From Candolleomyces eurysporus (Eukaryota > Basidiomycota > Agaricomycetes > Agaricales > Psathyrellaceae), in assembly GCA_027579435.1 (NCBI GenBank), contig JANBPK010000820.1, positions 1-64,000 on the forward strand: 64,000 nucleotides of DNA, in the 5' to 3' direction. A program made the translations under genes and the position numbers. Each line of letters opens with the position of its first letter. Position 1 is the first letter of the stretch. Shown here piece by piece: positions 21,543 to 32,449 of the stretch. The notes beneath the pieces were generated by a model. The model made no database searches. It saw only the letters and a list, made by a program, of their open reading frames with translations, and was not told the origin of the DNA.

Positions 21543-23488
21543 ATGGCTTTCGACGCCTCAGGCTTCGTGCTCTCCATCTTGTAAGCGCCGAAACTCCACT
21601 CACGATCGATTACCGGCCGAGCCCTAATCTCGTGTTTTTTGACAACAATAACAGCCTCGGAGGCATGACCGTCGTTCAGGCTAATGTCTACTTCCCTGCC
21701 AAGCGGGATCGACCAATCATCCGATGGACGGTAAGGGCTCAGCGGAATCCTTCCTCTCCGCCCTTTGCTGACGATGTATTGAATGTTGCTCACTAGGCTG
21801 CCCTCATGTTGTAAGTGGATGGCTTCCGATTTGGGATGCGTATAAGCTTATGATTATGTCCGTTAGGCTTTTCGACGTAACTTCCTCTATCCTGATTGCA
21901 TATTCGATATACTACTACCTGGTAGGCTGTCATTCTTACTCTGGACCTACGATCACATATTTACATTCGGTGGTCAGATACCGGAATTTGGGTCGTTTGA
22001 GCGGTTCAAAGCCGTGACTCCGTGAGCCCACTCTCCGGCTCCAGCGACTTCTGAAGGAACTCACCTGCGCCCGTATTCCTTTACCCAATTACCAGTCAAT
22101 TCTCTGCGGAGTGTCTGATCGCTGCTCTCATCACGTACATGTAAGTCCCACCTCTCCCTCTCAAATTAATTCACCTGCTGAGGTATGTTTAAGGTCTCAA
22201 CTTTACTTCGTGCACCAGTTGGTCATAGGTATGAGTATTATACTTCGAACGTGCGGACGGCAATTTTAATTATTTGCCAGTGAAACGCACCGGGAAGGGT
22301 AACTGGATCATTATTGGCCTCATCGTACGTTGTTTTTTTCCTGATATCTGCTCATACTTCATTCTGACTGATTCTACAGACGGGTTTTGCCACTTTGGCT
22401 GTCAGTACGTCGCCCATTCCCTTTGATTCGAAAAGTCATATGAATATCGATGTTTATGTGCCTCTTTTTTTTNTTTTTTTTTTTTTGCTTTCCCGATACA
22501 GTGGGTGGGATAGGTTGCGTATCGACAATGTATATTTGGAACGAGGCTGTTTTGGCACATCGGAATAAGGCGTTCACCGTGAGTTTCCTCCGATCCCTTC
22601 TGGCCATGGCTCTGCAAAGCACGGGCTAATTGATTGCTTTTTCGTTAGATATTCTTTGCTCTTGCTAAAGGCTTCAACGCTCTGACGGATATCCTCGCCA
22701 CCATTGCCATGTGTATGTTCCTCACGAACCAGAAAGGTGGCATCGAGAGGTGAGGGTCTTTCAAACTCTGTTTGTGATATGTGGAATGGAAGCTGACGTT
22801 GTGGGTGCGTGAAGAACGAATAGCTTGCTATCGCAAGTTATGCTGTTTGTGATCCAGAGAGGGATACTCGTGACTCTCATTCAAGTTCTGGTCCTTGTAA
22901 CCTTCCTTGCTGCTCCTGGTAACCTTGCCTGGTGAGTATACGACCGAACAATTGACATATTCGGCCAGCTAACTTCGCCATGTTGTCTAGGCTTGCGCTT
23001 CATATGAACGTAACGAGGCTTTATGCCAACACTTTCTGTACGTCCCATTCTTCAATCTCATGATACATAATTAACTCACGTCCTATATGCAGTCGCTATG
23101 TGAGTTCCGACCGAGAAGCCCACTCCAAAATTCTGAGCCCTCAATATTAACAAATACCTAGGCTTAACGGACGCTCACAACTTCGAGAGAAGCACACCGG
23201 AACGATTGTAACAACGGGTGTCTCAGTACATAGCAGAGGTCGCATCGAAACAGGTCATCGTTCAGAGAACATCAACCTCGATCACCACTTCAGCTTGGAT
23301 CGCAACGTAAGTCCTCGCACGTCCCCCCTCGTCTGTTTTACGATGATGCTCAACGCCAACCCACTTGCTAGTCCGACTCTGAGATGAGCTCGGGATGGGC
23401 GGCAGAGAAGAAGAACAAGATCGGAGAGTCTGGCCATGGAGCTGCGTTACCTGTCGTCACCAAGTCCGTAGTTGTAACGGAGAGGTGA
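21543..23488 (+). CDS. DUF6534-type seven-transmembrane protein, 16 exons, 341 aa
   Basis: Exons: 21543-21580, 21655-21730, 21797-21810, 21867-21921, 21978-22021, 22057-22140, 22194-22228, 22281-22324, 22380-22404, 22502-22578, 22649-22749, 22815-22931, 22991-23037, 23093-23099, 23162-23306 and 23372-23488. They total 1026 nt in one frame, including exons of 7 and 14 nt. Hydrophobic segments recur: LLFDVTSSILIAYSIYYYL, ECLIAALITYMSQLYFVHQL, and ILVTLIQVLVLVTFLAAPGN. The conserved end ANTFFAMLNGRSQLREK is the hallmark of the Agaricomycete DUF6534 family, membrane proteins of unknown function. The cytosolic tail is Ser/His-rich. The 35-nt intron 5 is the least certain junction. Confidence 0.82.
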
Positions 23489-24231
23489 TGCGCCATGTGC
23501 TAGGGTGCTATTTATTGAGCTTGACGTCTTCCTGGGTACACGGACTGTCTGTTGCTTCTATACGAACATTTGTACATATATCTACGGATTCATTTCCTCC
23601 GATGCGTGCCTAGCCTCTTCTCGGCCTCGAGCTATTTATTCTTCGGATATAGATCTCTCTCCTAGCTGGCTGCTTGCTGGGAATCAGCATGGTGTACTTT
23701 TAGTTTATGTGTATACCATCATTTGTCTATACACTTGAGAGACACCATCGGCACTCACTCCGGCAACTCAAGCTATTTTTACTATACACGGGTAGCAGGG
23801 TCAGGCTTTCCACCGAGAGTCGGGAGGCTCTTTCTTTCTGCATCTTCACTTTAAAGCACTCAAAGATCGACTAGATTGCAGGAGAATTGTCGTGAATAAG
23901 ATTAATCATAAATATAAGTATCTAGGTACAGTCATGCTATGCGTGTGACCCTCTCAGAGGGCTTTTGTCGTAAAAATACAATTGCGTTGTGTGGTCGTTG
24001 TAGTCCAAAATGAGATGCAAAAGATAGGAGAAACAGCTGGTAAAAGTCGTGTGGGATGTATGAGGGTGATGTGTGACGAAAGTCGAATAAAGAATGAGTG
24101 TGGGCAGGAGCGGCGCTATGGGGCTGCCGTCCTATGGTAGAAGGTCGAAGGATGTTCGAGGTCGTAATGAGGTTGATATGGCTGAGTGTGGGGGATGTAG
24201 ATGGCGTGCGGAAGGAGATGGCGGTGGGTGT
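23489..24231. other. Spacer between the DUF6534 and two-pass membrane genes
   Basis: The two genes converge on this stretch, so it should hold their 3' UTRs. It is AT-rich with several TATA-like runs but no gene or repeat that I can support. Confidence 0.5.
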
Positions 24232-24859
24232 TTAGTGCTTCCTCACAAAGAGTGCCCAACCGGCGATGATAGCCAATGCGACGATGATAAGGAAGATGCA
24301 GAGCGCGAAGAGACATCTCTTGGCCCACTTCAATTCAACCTTGCGCATTTGAGCAATGATTTCCTGTCGCTCGGCCTCGGTCTTCTCTGGCATCCAGACA
24401 GGGGAGCCCTCGTCGGAAGTGGTTGGGGGTTCGCGGAGGGGCGACAAGAGAATGAAGGCTCCGAAGATCCAGAAAGGTGGGAACACTGTATCGGATGTCA
24501 GAAACGGGACCTCAGGACATTGGATAGATGGGTGCTTACAGAAACCAAACTTGAACAGGAACATTGCAAGCGTAACAGGCTCCGCGTAGGGAGTATACGC
24601 AGGCAAGCTCGAGTCCTCCTCAGCATATGGAGGGAGAGCCTCGGCATCGGTGTACACGACGCTTTGTGTGCGGTCGTGCCTGCTCTCCTGCGTAGCAGAA
24701 GTAGCAAATCGGTACCCGAAGAATTCGTCGACGACATCGTATGTGCGTTGTGGCTGCTCAGAAGCAGACGCAGTACGAGAGGTGCTAAGGGCCAGAGCTG
24801 GAGTGGGGGGGCGCGACCACGGTCATTGAAGAGGTAGAAGCGGTGCTGGTAGAGGCCAT
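24232..24859 (-). CDS. Two-pass membrane protein, about 190 aa, unknown function
   Basis: Exons are 24859-24540 and 24485-24232 with a 54-nt intron (GTAAGC...TACAG) that keeps the frame. A run of seven C at about 24807-24813 breaks the frame; one C less joins MASTSTASTSSMTVVAPP to TPALALSTSRTAS and on to YDVVDEFFGYRFA. The protein has a Ser/Thr-rich N-terminus, an AEALPPYAEEDSSLPAY segment, a first hydrophobic stretch (MFLFKFGFLFPPFWIFGAFI), a charged loop with PEKTEAERQEII, and a second hydrophobic stretch near the C-terminus ending VRKH. It looks like an integral membrane protein conserved in mushroom fungi. I know no function. The homopolymer makes a sequencing error likely. Confidence 0.6.
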
Positions 24860-24976
24860 TGTTGCTGAATGGGTAGTGGTGGTGGTCGTTGTCCCGAACG
24901 ATGAGGAGATGGCTTGGTGGTTGTGAGCGGGGAAGACGCTGGGCGATTGTGGGGATGATTGACGCGCTCATCCTGG

Positions 24977-24984
24977 CTTTTATA
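24977..24984 (-). promoter_or_regulatory. TATA box of the two-pass membrane protein gene
   Basis: TATAAAAG on the minus strand lies 118 bp upstream of the ATG at 24859, a fitting distance for a fungal core promoter. Confidence 0.45.
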
Positions 24985-24999
24985 GGGCGCTGGATTGAG

Positions 25000-25957
25000 A
25001 GCGTATTGAAGCCAATCCCGCAAGGATTGGCGTTGCCAAGGGCTCTCCCAGAATTGCCTTTTCAGATTGTGGTGCCTACACGCACAAACAGGAGCAAACA
25101 TTCTTTCCTTCCGCGAGATTGGGCTGAAATTCTACTTGAACTACATAGAAACTCATTGAATGATATCTATATACGCCATTCAATGCTCCTGCTTGAGAAA
25201 AGCTAAAACGGTGCAGTGGAATAGACGGAGGAGACGAACCCTTCCCGGGCTCACCAAAAATGGCATTTACCGAAACTGCTTGAAAAGGCATTTCATCGGT
25301 GCTTTTTCCCGCCCCATTTGGCGCCAATCGCGCTCCCAAAACACGTTGCCAACCAATCCAGCTATTTGATGGAAGCGGAGGGCGCACACCAATCGACCCA
25401 GGAATCAGAGAAAACGTAAGAGAAGGTACCAATCCTGTACCAATCCCACCGAAGACCCTGTTCCGGTCCTTTCAGCAATTGAAAGATGAGAAGTGACAGA
25501 AAGGCGTTCTTTCGCATGGCTGGCACTTGGATGCAACTTGGATGGACTAGGTTAGGCCGTGTTCCCCCTCCCGAAGTCAAAACTACAGAGTCAAGAAAGA
25601 CAGATTTTCTATTCGCTCATAATTTGAGGAAAACAAAGTTCCATCCGAGTTTATCGTCAGCGGCTTTGGCGGGGGAGCGTCCCGTACAAGTCCCGTAAAT
25701 GATTTGGGCGGGTCATCGTGGGTGCATCATTACATGATACATCATTTGCTTTGGGCCATACCTGAGGCCTGATCAGCGCGAATCCTGTTCTTGTTGAACG
25801 TTGAACGATTTACAAGGTAAAAAAATTCAGGCAATCGTCGCGGAGTCGAATGCGAAGTGCTGCGGAGGCCCTAAGTCCACTACTCCCTCCAGCGTCACTG
25901 CAACACGTGGTCGGATCTGTAACATCTGTTCGATTACCTAGACGGGAGGGGCGTCTA
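25000..25957. other. Intergenic spacer before the MITE, no supported gene
   Basis: Short frames on both strands have no starts with good context and no family resemblance. I see no RNA gene. Confidence 0.45.
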
Positions 25958-26691
25958 CTGTAACCGACTGTATGGAGGCAACCGGTTTTGGACCGTTACG
26001 GTCCCCTCCTGGTTCAAATTTGGCAACCGACCGGGTGTTACGCATGACAGGGAGGAAAATAGGCAACCACCCTTCTGGGTGAGGGCGGGTCACTTTGAAG
26101 CTGTCGGATGCCTCCACAAAGCCTAATAGATAGCTTAAGGCGTAGGAATGACAGCAGAAATCCAGGATTGGTTGTTGAATTTATTTGGTTCCATTCACTT
26201 CTCTATCACTGCGGTCCACCATGCCAGATGACATGGCAAGGAAAGGAGTACCACAAACACTCAACACTCGTATTACTCGGGTTGCTACTCTATTAAAACA
26301 TTTACCTAACTCTCTGAATGCCAGCCTTCCAGAAGAAACATATAGCTTTGGCTTTGACCCTGATGATGTGAAAGAGGAAGGCTTGCTCTATCCCTTCAAC
26401 TAAAACCTGGAAGTTGTGTTCAAGACCTTCCAGCAGCCATCGATCACCCTCAACCAGCGAGGGCCGTGCTATGATGGTCTGATTTCCATGTTCAGGAAGG
26501 TGGCCAAAGAAGCCAGCCCAGCGGAAAGGCACTCGTCGGATGTTTTGGGCAAAAATAATCGTATTTTCCCCCTATTTTGCGACCATTATTTCTTGGCAAC
26601 CGACCCACCGTTACGCGTGACACCTATGGAAATAGGCAACCAAAAAGGCCAACGTTACGCGTTACGGTTGCCTCCATACAGTCGGTTACAG
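25958..26691. mobile_element. MITE-like element, 734 bp, ~27-bp terminal inverted repeats, TA flanks
   Basis: The left end CTGTAACCGACTGTATGGAG (25958-25977) continues to CAACCG. The right end is its exact inverted copy, ending at 26691. The ends are flanked by TA on both sides (25956-25957 and 26692-26693), the target-site signature of Tc1/mariner-type insertion. Inside each end lies a diverged direct copy of a ~50-bp block, starting GGCAACCGACC (26022 and 26596) and ending AATAGGCAACC. The motif GTTACG recurs near both ends, as transposase-binding sites often do. No transposase frame is present; the longest frames inside are 60-95 codons. It is a non-autonomous element inserted 61 bp upstream of the BTB gene start. 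Confidence 0.75.
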
Positions 26692-26751
26692 TATCTCCAA
26701 TTGTGATTCTTTCGCTTGCTTCAAGCTCTTGACCGCAACGGCTTAACTGCA

Positions 26752-28024
26752 ATGGCAAACGTATCGAGCTCACCGACCGCTGCCCCTGGCCCAACGAGAC
26801 GAGGAAGATTCTACCATGAAACCGTTGTATTCGAGGCACGTACCCAGTCTCTTGGTTTCGAGATTTCGGACCAAGTATCAGAATTATTCGACTTACTGCC
26901 TTGCCTTCAGGTAGAAGGAACTCTACACCGAGTCTACCGATACGGCTTCGAGAAAAGGTCCCGGATCTTCCGCAACATATTCCAGAACCCGCAAGGAGAA
27001 GCACCCAACGTGGAAGGCCAGAGCGATGCGAACCCGATCCGACTCGTCGGTTGCACGAATTCCGAGTTTGAGAGTTTGATTGAGGTTATGTATCCCCTGT
27101 AAGCACTACTCTAACTCTTCAATGGGCCATTATTAGTGACCTGGGCAAACTTGTTGTCATCTTCCAGAGATCTCGGGCCTCCGGAGCTATCGAAGAGAGA
27201 ATGGATAGCTGTGTTGAAGCTTTCAAAGCTTTGGGAGATGGCCGAGGTAAGCTTTGTCAACGATCCACAGCCCGCAGTTGAGCCTCTCGATAAAGTTGCG
27301 CTGCGTGCTTACTTCTTTTGGCCGCTTCAATCAGATCGCTCAAGTAGCTATGAAAGCACTGGATGAATTCGAATTCACCCCCATCGAGAACATCATGCTC
27401 GGAAAATCACTCAAAGTACCAAGCTGGATAAAGGAAGGCTGCACATCTCTAGTGGAGTCCGATCTCAGCTCGGATTTCTCACTCGAGGAACTTATCGGCT
27501 CCATTGGTTGGGAAACGACGTGTCGGATCCTTTGGGTACGGGAACAGACCACCTCACGCCGCTCCAAACAGCTACAACGAAACTCAAGCTCAACCGATTC
27601 AGGATTTTGGGCTAACAAGGACGAGATCTTTTGCGGTAGCTGTTACATTGCCGGTAATGAGGGGCAGCGAATTGAGGGTTTGCAGTCCAATTGCAAGGCG
27701 TGTGACCAGCTCCCGGTATTCTCTGGCATGGTCGTCGACCTGTCTTCCAAGCCTCGGCTGCAAACGCCGGCCAAATCGTCACAAGTGAAGTATTGGGTCG
27801 GTTCAGACAGGGCGTTCTGCGCGTCCTGTTATGGAACTGGTACCAAAACACAATTGCGGAGCTGGCAGTCCCCGTGTACTAGGTGTGACTACGAGTCATG
27901 TTTCACCCACATTGTGACGTGGGATGTCACTTTGAATGGTCCATCAGTGGAGGGGGGCGAGGAGGAAAGGGTTCGGTTGGTTGCTGAAAAGGTCTCAGAG
28001 ATGGTTGACGCAGAGCTGCAGTAA
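26752..28024 (+). CDS. BTB/POZ domain protein, 371 aa
   Basis: Exons are 26752-27098, 27168-27246 and 27335-28024 and total 1116 nt. The N-terminal ~120 residues look like the BTB fold as found in the many Agaricomycete BTB proteins: FYHETVVFEAR at the strand that is usually VVFQVED, then YGFEKRSRIFRNIF, IRLVGCTNSEFESLIEVMYP, REWIAVLKLSKLWEM and IAQVAMKALDE. The C-terminal half carries CxxC-type pairs (IFCGSCYIAGN, NCKACDQL, AFCASCYGTG, PCTRCDYESC), which suggests a zinc-binding module. Partners and role are unknown; BTB domains often mediate dimerisation or cullin-3 binding. The start at 26752 is the first ATG after the MITE. Confidence 0.78.
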
Positions 28025-29832
28025 CAGTTTAAGGGCGTCTGAGCGTTTGACGATTCCGAAGGTCCTTGAATTACAGAATCACAAAGACTATGTATTACTA
28101 TAAGCTGGACGGCAGTGCTAGACGAGGTCGGTCTCCCGTGACAGGGACTTTAGGGTTTCCCTCCGACAAAGACCGCGAGAAGTAGAGCTGCAGCCCTAAA
28201 TGTAGAGCAGTAGTATCTGTAGCGTGCCTCCATATGATAATCTGACAATTAACATTATTTGCTAAATATTCCTGCCGAAGCAAGATTTCGGTGCTAGCGG
28301 GCTCTTTACTTTTTCTGACCCTTTTTTCATTCCGGCGGATATCATCGTTTCTCCAGGGTATTTGGCCGGAGCATCTTCGTCACACAGCACCTACTGTCCA
28401 CCTTGTGTCGGAATGGAAAGATCTGGCTTGGCAAGTTTAAAGCAGCTTGCTGAGGTGCCCGGCGCTTAGATGGCGTCGACGATCACTTATGGATACGCAG
28501 AAGCTCCGAACGCTGCTGTCAAAAGTCCGGTCTAGTCGGATCCTCCTCTTCAGAACGTGGCGATTGTAGCCAGACGAAGGCGAAAACGCCAGTTTGACCG
28601 GAGAATGACGTCGATCGAACCGTCTGCTTTGCTGGCTGANGGGAGTCACCTTTGCGGTCATGGTTCGCCAGCCTACTATCGTAGGACCGAACAGGCAGAC
28701 GTATTAAGGAGCAAGGGTTTCATCGCATCTTGATTCAGTGCTCTCTTGAGCCTTCCCTTCTTTGGTCCGCGAATGCTCGGTGCGCTTTTTATCTGCTTCA
28801 TTGAAGCTCATCGCTGACAACTCTGTGCACGCAAACACCGACACCCTCTATTTACACCCATAACCCTTTCTTGGTGTTGACTATTACCAATGTAGTATAT
28901 GACAATCCAGTTTGAATGCAGCTTGTTTGAATGTCGTTTAAGCTTCGTTTTGAGGAAATCATTCCCGAATCGACCGTAACGAGCGCCGCGTTTAGCGGGA
29001 CCCACCTTTTGTTCATATTTGCGCAAACCCAATGCATACTCTGTCAGCACGCCGTGCCTTCAATGAGCACAGAAAGCAGAGCTTTTTGTTCGAATTGACC
29101 TTCAGTTGACCCGAGCGCGCTGGATCGAGGGAGGAGCGGCATCTAGGGGTGGTTACGATACGATCAATATGATGCCTATCCTTGTGGCGGCTGTCTTCCA
29201 CCGTTGATCTGCAAAACCATCCGACCTCGACTTCTGAAACTACACACAAGCACCATGCATCGATTTAGTCCGTTCCCCAGCTAAGACATTTACCGTCAAC
29301 CATGGAATTTTGCCTCCTAGAATTAAATCCCTCCCGCAAGATTCTCGGATACCTGCATCTCCGCCGACCTTCTAACACTTGATCTTACCGTCTTCTTCCA
29401 CGTCGACGACTCTGCACTGTACCTGCAAACATACAGGTTCTATGTTGGACTCCCTTGGAGACCCTTTCAGCGCGTGCCTTGATTGGGCAGGGTGAAATTG
29501 AACTGCCGTCTCTACTTTCTTCCTCGGCGATTGGCGCCCTCTCTCCCAGTATACTGACATATTCCCAAAGTCCGGTTACAGTGCGATGGTCAACATGAAG
29601 ATGTGACGTTTGTCGAACCAAAGACCAAAGCTTCACACATCGTTTGGGCCTAGATAGCAGGTGTAGTAGTCTCGTCTTGCAATTATGAAGGTTACATGTG
29701 GTAACAAGAAGCGTCTCGCTTTGCCTCGGCCTTTCTTTTCTGAGCTACGTGCATATTCATATTACTCAGTGGCCGAGAGGATGACCCCTTCCTCGGTGCT
29801 TCTCAGTCTTCGTTGAACATACCGACCCGACT
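28025..29832. other. Gene-poor stretch, no supported gene
   Basis: Open frames are short (under 85 codons), on the minus strand mostly, and have no family resemblance. No RNA gene was recognised by eye. One N lies at 28640. Confidence 0.5.
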
Positions 29833-30045
29833 AGTGTGTGTCAACTGTATCAGCTTCAGTTTCAGATTTCCCGCGCGAGCAAAATTTACAAAATTCAACC
29901 ATTGTAATATTCTTGATACTAATTGTATCTGCTTCAATAACTACTAAGAGACAGACCCGACGACCTGTGTGAACGTCCACAGTGCGCCATCGATTTCGCT
30001 CGCGCGGGAAATCTGAAACTGAAGATGATACAGTTGACACACACT
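29833..30045. mobile_element. hAT-like MITE, 213 bp, 48-bp terminal inverted repeats
   Basis: The left arm starts AGTGTGTGTCAACTGTATCA (29833). The right arm ends at 30045 with its inverted copy; 47 of the 48 bases match. The flanks are ACCCGACT (29825-29832) and ACCCGACG (30046-30053), an 8-bp duplication with one mismatch, the length expected of hAT-type insertion. The core of about 117 bp has no open frame of note. It is too short to code for a transposase and must depend on an element elsewhere. Confidence 0.78.
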
Positions 30046-30053
30046 ACCCGACG

Positions 30054-32361
30054 AAACGTTCTTGGCTCTATCGGGTGGCAAGTGCTGTGTACGCTTTCCA
30101 TTCAGGCTGCATTCTCGTACTTCCGCTCATCATAGAGCTCGGGAACCCGTCGCATTAATACCGCCAGGGTAGTCCCGTAAAATGGTCAGAAAGCGCATCC
30201 CACATTCCCCGCATCGTTTCCGCTGCCCACCAGTTAGAGCGGCTTATGCGGGTCGTAGCTGCGCCCATTCAGTCATTGCCGTGATGAAGGCCTATTGCGT
30301 CTTGGGATAATTGGGAGCGGCCTTGCACGAATCTGACCGCCCACGCCTGTCATCTCTGAAAGGGTGTAGGCGGTCGTACCTTTGAGCAGGAGACCGTCAA
30401 ATGCTTCCACTTTTACCTATTTGAAGCGTGTGGTATCCAAATACATATTAATGCGGCGGCTCATGAAGTTTATGGGCGTCGGCGCTGAGTATGAATAGCG
30501 CAGCGTACTCGTTTCCAATAATGGCAGGTTGTCAATGACGATGAGCGTTGCATTTCAATGGCTGAAACTAGAGGCGCCAAGGCGAACCGAGAGAGGTAGT
30601 GACCGAATTTCATGGGTTGGTCGTTAGCGGATATATACCGTCGGCAAACTAACACCCCCGATACCAATTCCCTCTACGATGTTCAAGCAAATAAAGTTGC
30701 CATTCCAGACAGGGCGCTTAATTCTATTTCTGGAGCGCCCATATTTTAGGAAATTATGAGAACGGGGTAAGTCTGGCTGATCGGAGATGCTACTATCGCA
30801 GACTGAATCGGAGGAACGCTGGCTTGACTTCGAAAGAGTCGAACAATGCAGGAAGCGTGGAGACTAGAAGGGCCGCAGGTGGAGCCTAGGTGGCGTTGAA
30901 TAACCAAACCGCAGGACGCCTAGACGCAAAACACCAAGAAGATCACAGGTCCACTTTTGTCGGAGCGAATCATACTTTTGAGAAGTCTGAGGTCAGAAGG
31001 GCTGCAGTAGAAAATCCGAAGCCGCGTCGGACTCGTGTTGTCACGGTTATGAACATGCACTGCAGGGTAATTGATCATCTACTTACGCAAAGACTAATAC
31101 CACAGAACAAAGGAAGCAGTAGAAAAGTGACATATGGAGAATGTCACTGCTGGCATCACTCGAACATCGAGGCAGCATCCAGGTGGGGAAGGCGGGTATG
31201 CAACCGACTTCCAACTTTGATAGATTCTTACCAGTCGCCCGCCCAACCTGTGCGCTTGTGGGCCTACCTATTTTGGTCCATCAAATATCTTACGAAGAGG
31301 GTACTGGGGCGGCAATCTTTATCTTGTGGGGTAAAAAGCTATGATATACACGCTCACATACTGACTAAAAGGTCTCCAGGTACACGGGCAGTGTCAACTT
31401 TGAATTCTGTCAAAGCATCCGGCTGTCTCTAAAGAGGATAAAATGCTTGCAAATGGTACGTAAGACGGTATAAAAAAAGAGTTTCCCCGAGCGCAACTTC
31501 ATCGCGGAACGAGGACGGGTATGGGAATCCCATGGGATGGTAACACGGCGATGAAATTCTAACGATGCTTCTGATTATGCATGTTGTTGGTTAGTCGACG
31601 CCAACGAAATTAAATGATCAGAAACGCTCAAAACGTGATGACACGGTTCATTGGAGTTACACTGGAGTAGATTCAGGTTTGGGTTCGCGTTTCCCAATTG
31701 CCAGTTTTGCAATATTGCGGTGTTTTTTTTCGGGAGCTCTTCGCCATAAGAATCGGGGAATTATGACCTTCCACTACCAACGGACCAAACGTTATTGGTC
31801 CCCTGGTGTACGTACCATCCCGCAGCGTTAGCTACATTCCAGCATTCCTTAATGATAGTTCGATAAGAATCAACTTCTCATTGCAAAGATCCGATTTTGT
31901 AGGGATAGTCCAGCTTTAGTGAACAGCAGAGGGTAGTCATCTACGAGGCGACACAACAAGGAGAGGTGAACCGAAGAGCGATACCTGGGTTATAGCCTGC
32001 CAAGAAAATGTAAATCGGTGAGACTCCCTCGATAGGATGCAAGAATTTACAGTGGACGCTCCTCACCAGGAAAAGGGGGCGATGGGCGGGCTCACACGGC
32101 TAGGAGATTACCACACCTGATGACGGACAACTTCAATGAGCACGGTTAGGAAAAGCGAGTAACTCCGTGAAGGCACCACAGGTGGCAATCTGGATCAAAC
32201 ACATAGCACTTGTACAGCAACAAATGGAGTCGGGGCACCCACCCCTAGATCGTCGTATCAGCATTATGTCACTGGTATGGAACGCCGAATCTCCAGAGGA
32301 AACTGAATCTCGAGTTTTTTACGTTGCGCCCCAGAAGTAAGGCTGCGGAATCTCTGTAAGA
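30054..32361. other. Gene-poor stretch upstream of the DyP gene, no supported gene
   Basis: A plus-strand frame of 180 codons (30890-31432) has no motif and no good start context, so I do not call it. The last part of this stretch is the DyP promoter region. No repeat was found by eye. Confidence 0.45.
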
Positions 32362-32368
32362 GTATAAA
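32362..32368 (+). promoter_or_regulatory. TATA box of the DyP peroxidase gene
   Basis: TATAAAA lies about 80-90 bp upstream of the two candidate ATGs (32441 and 32450). Confidence 0.55.
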
Positions 32369-32449
32369 AGCTGGGTGAGGGGATAAGAGGAAAGTCAAGC
32401 ACCCCATACCTCTTCACTTCTTGCACCACCTTACTGTTTTATGATAACC

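Noticed and set aside
30890..31432. 180-codon plus-strand frame in the gene-poor region
   Set aside because: No motif, no splice signals and no good start context; it could be chance at this GC content.
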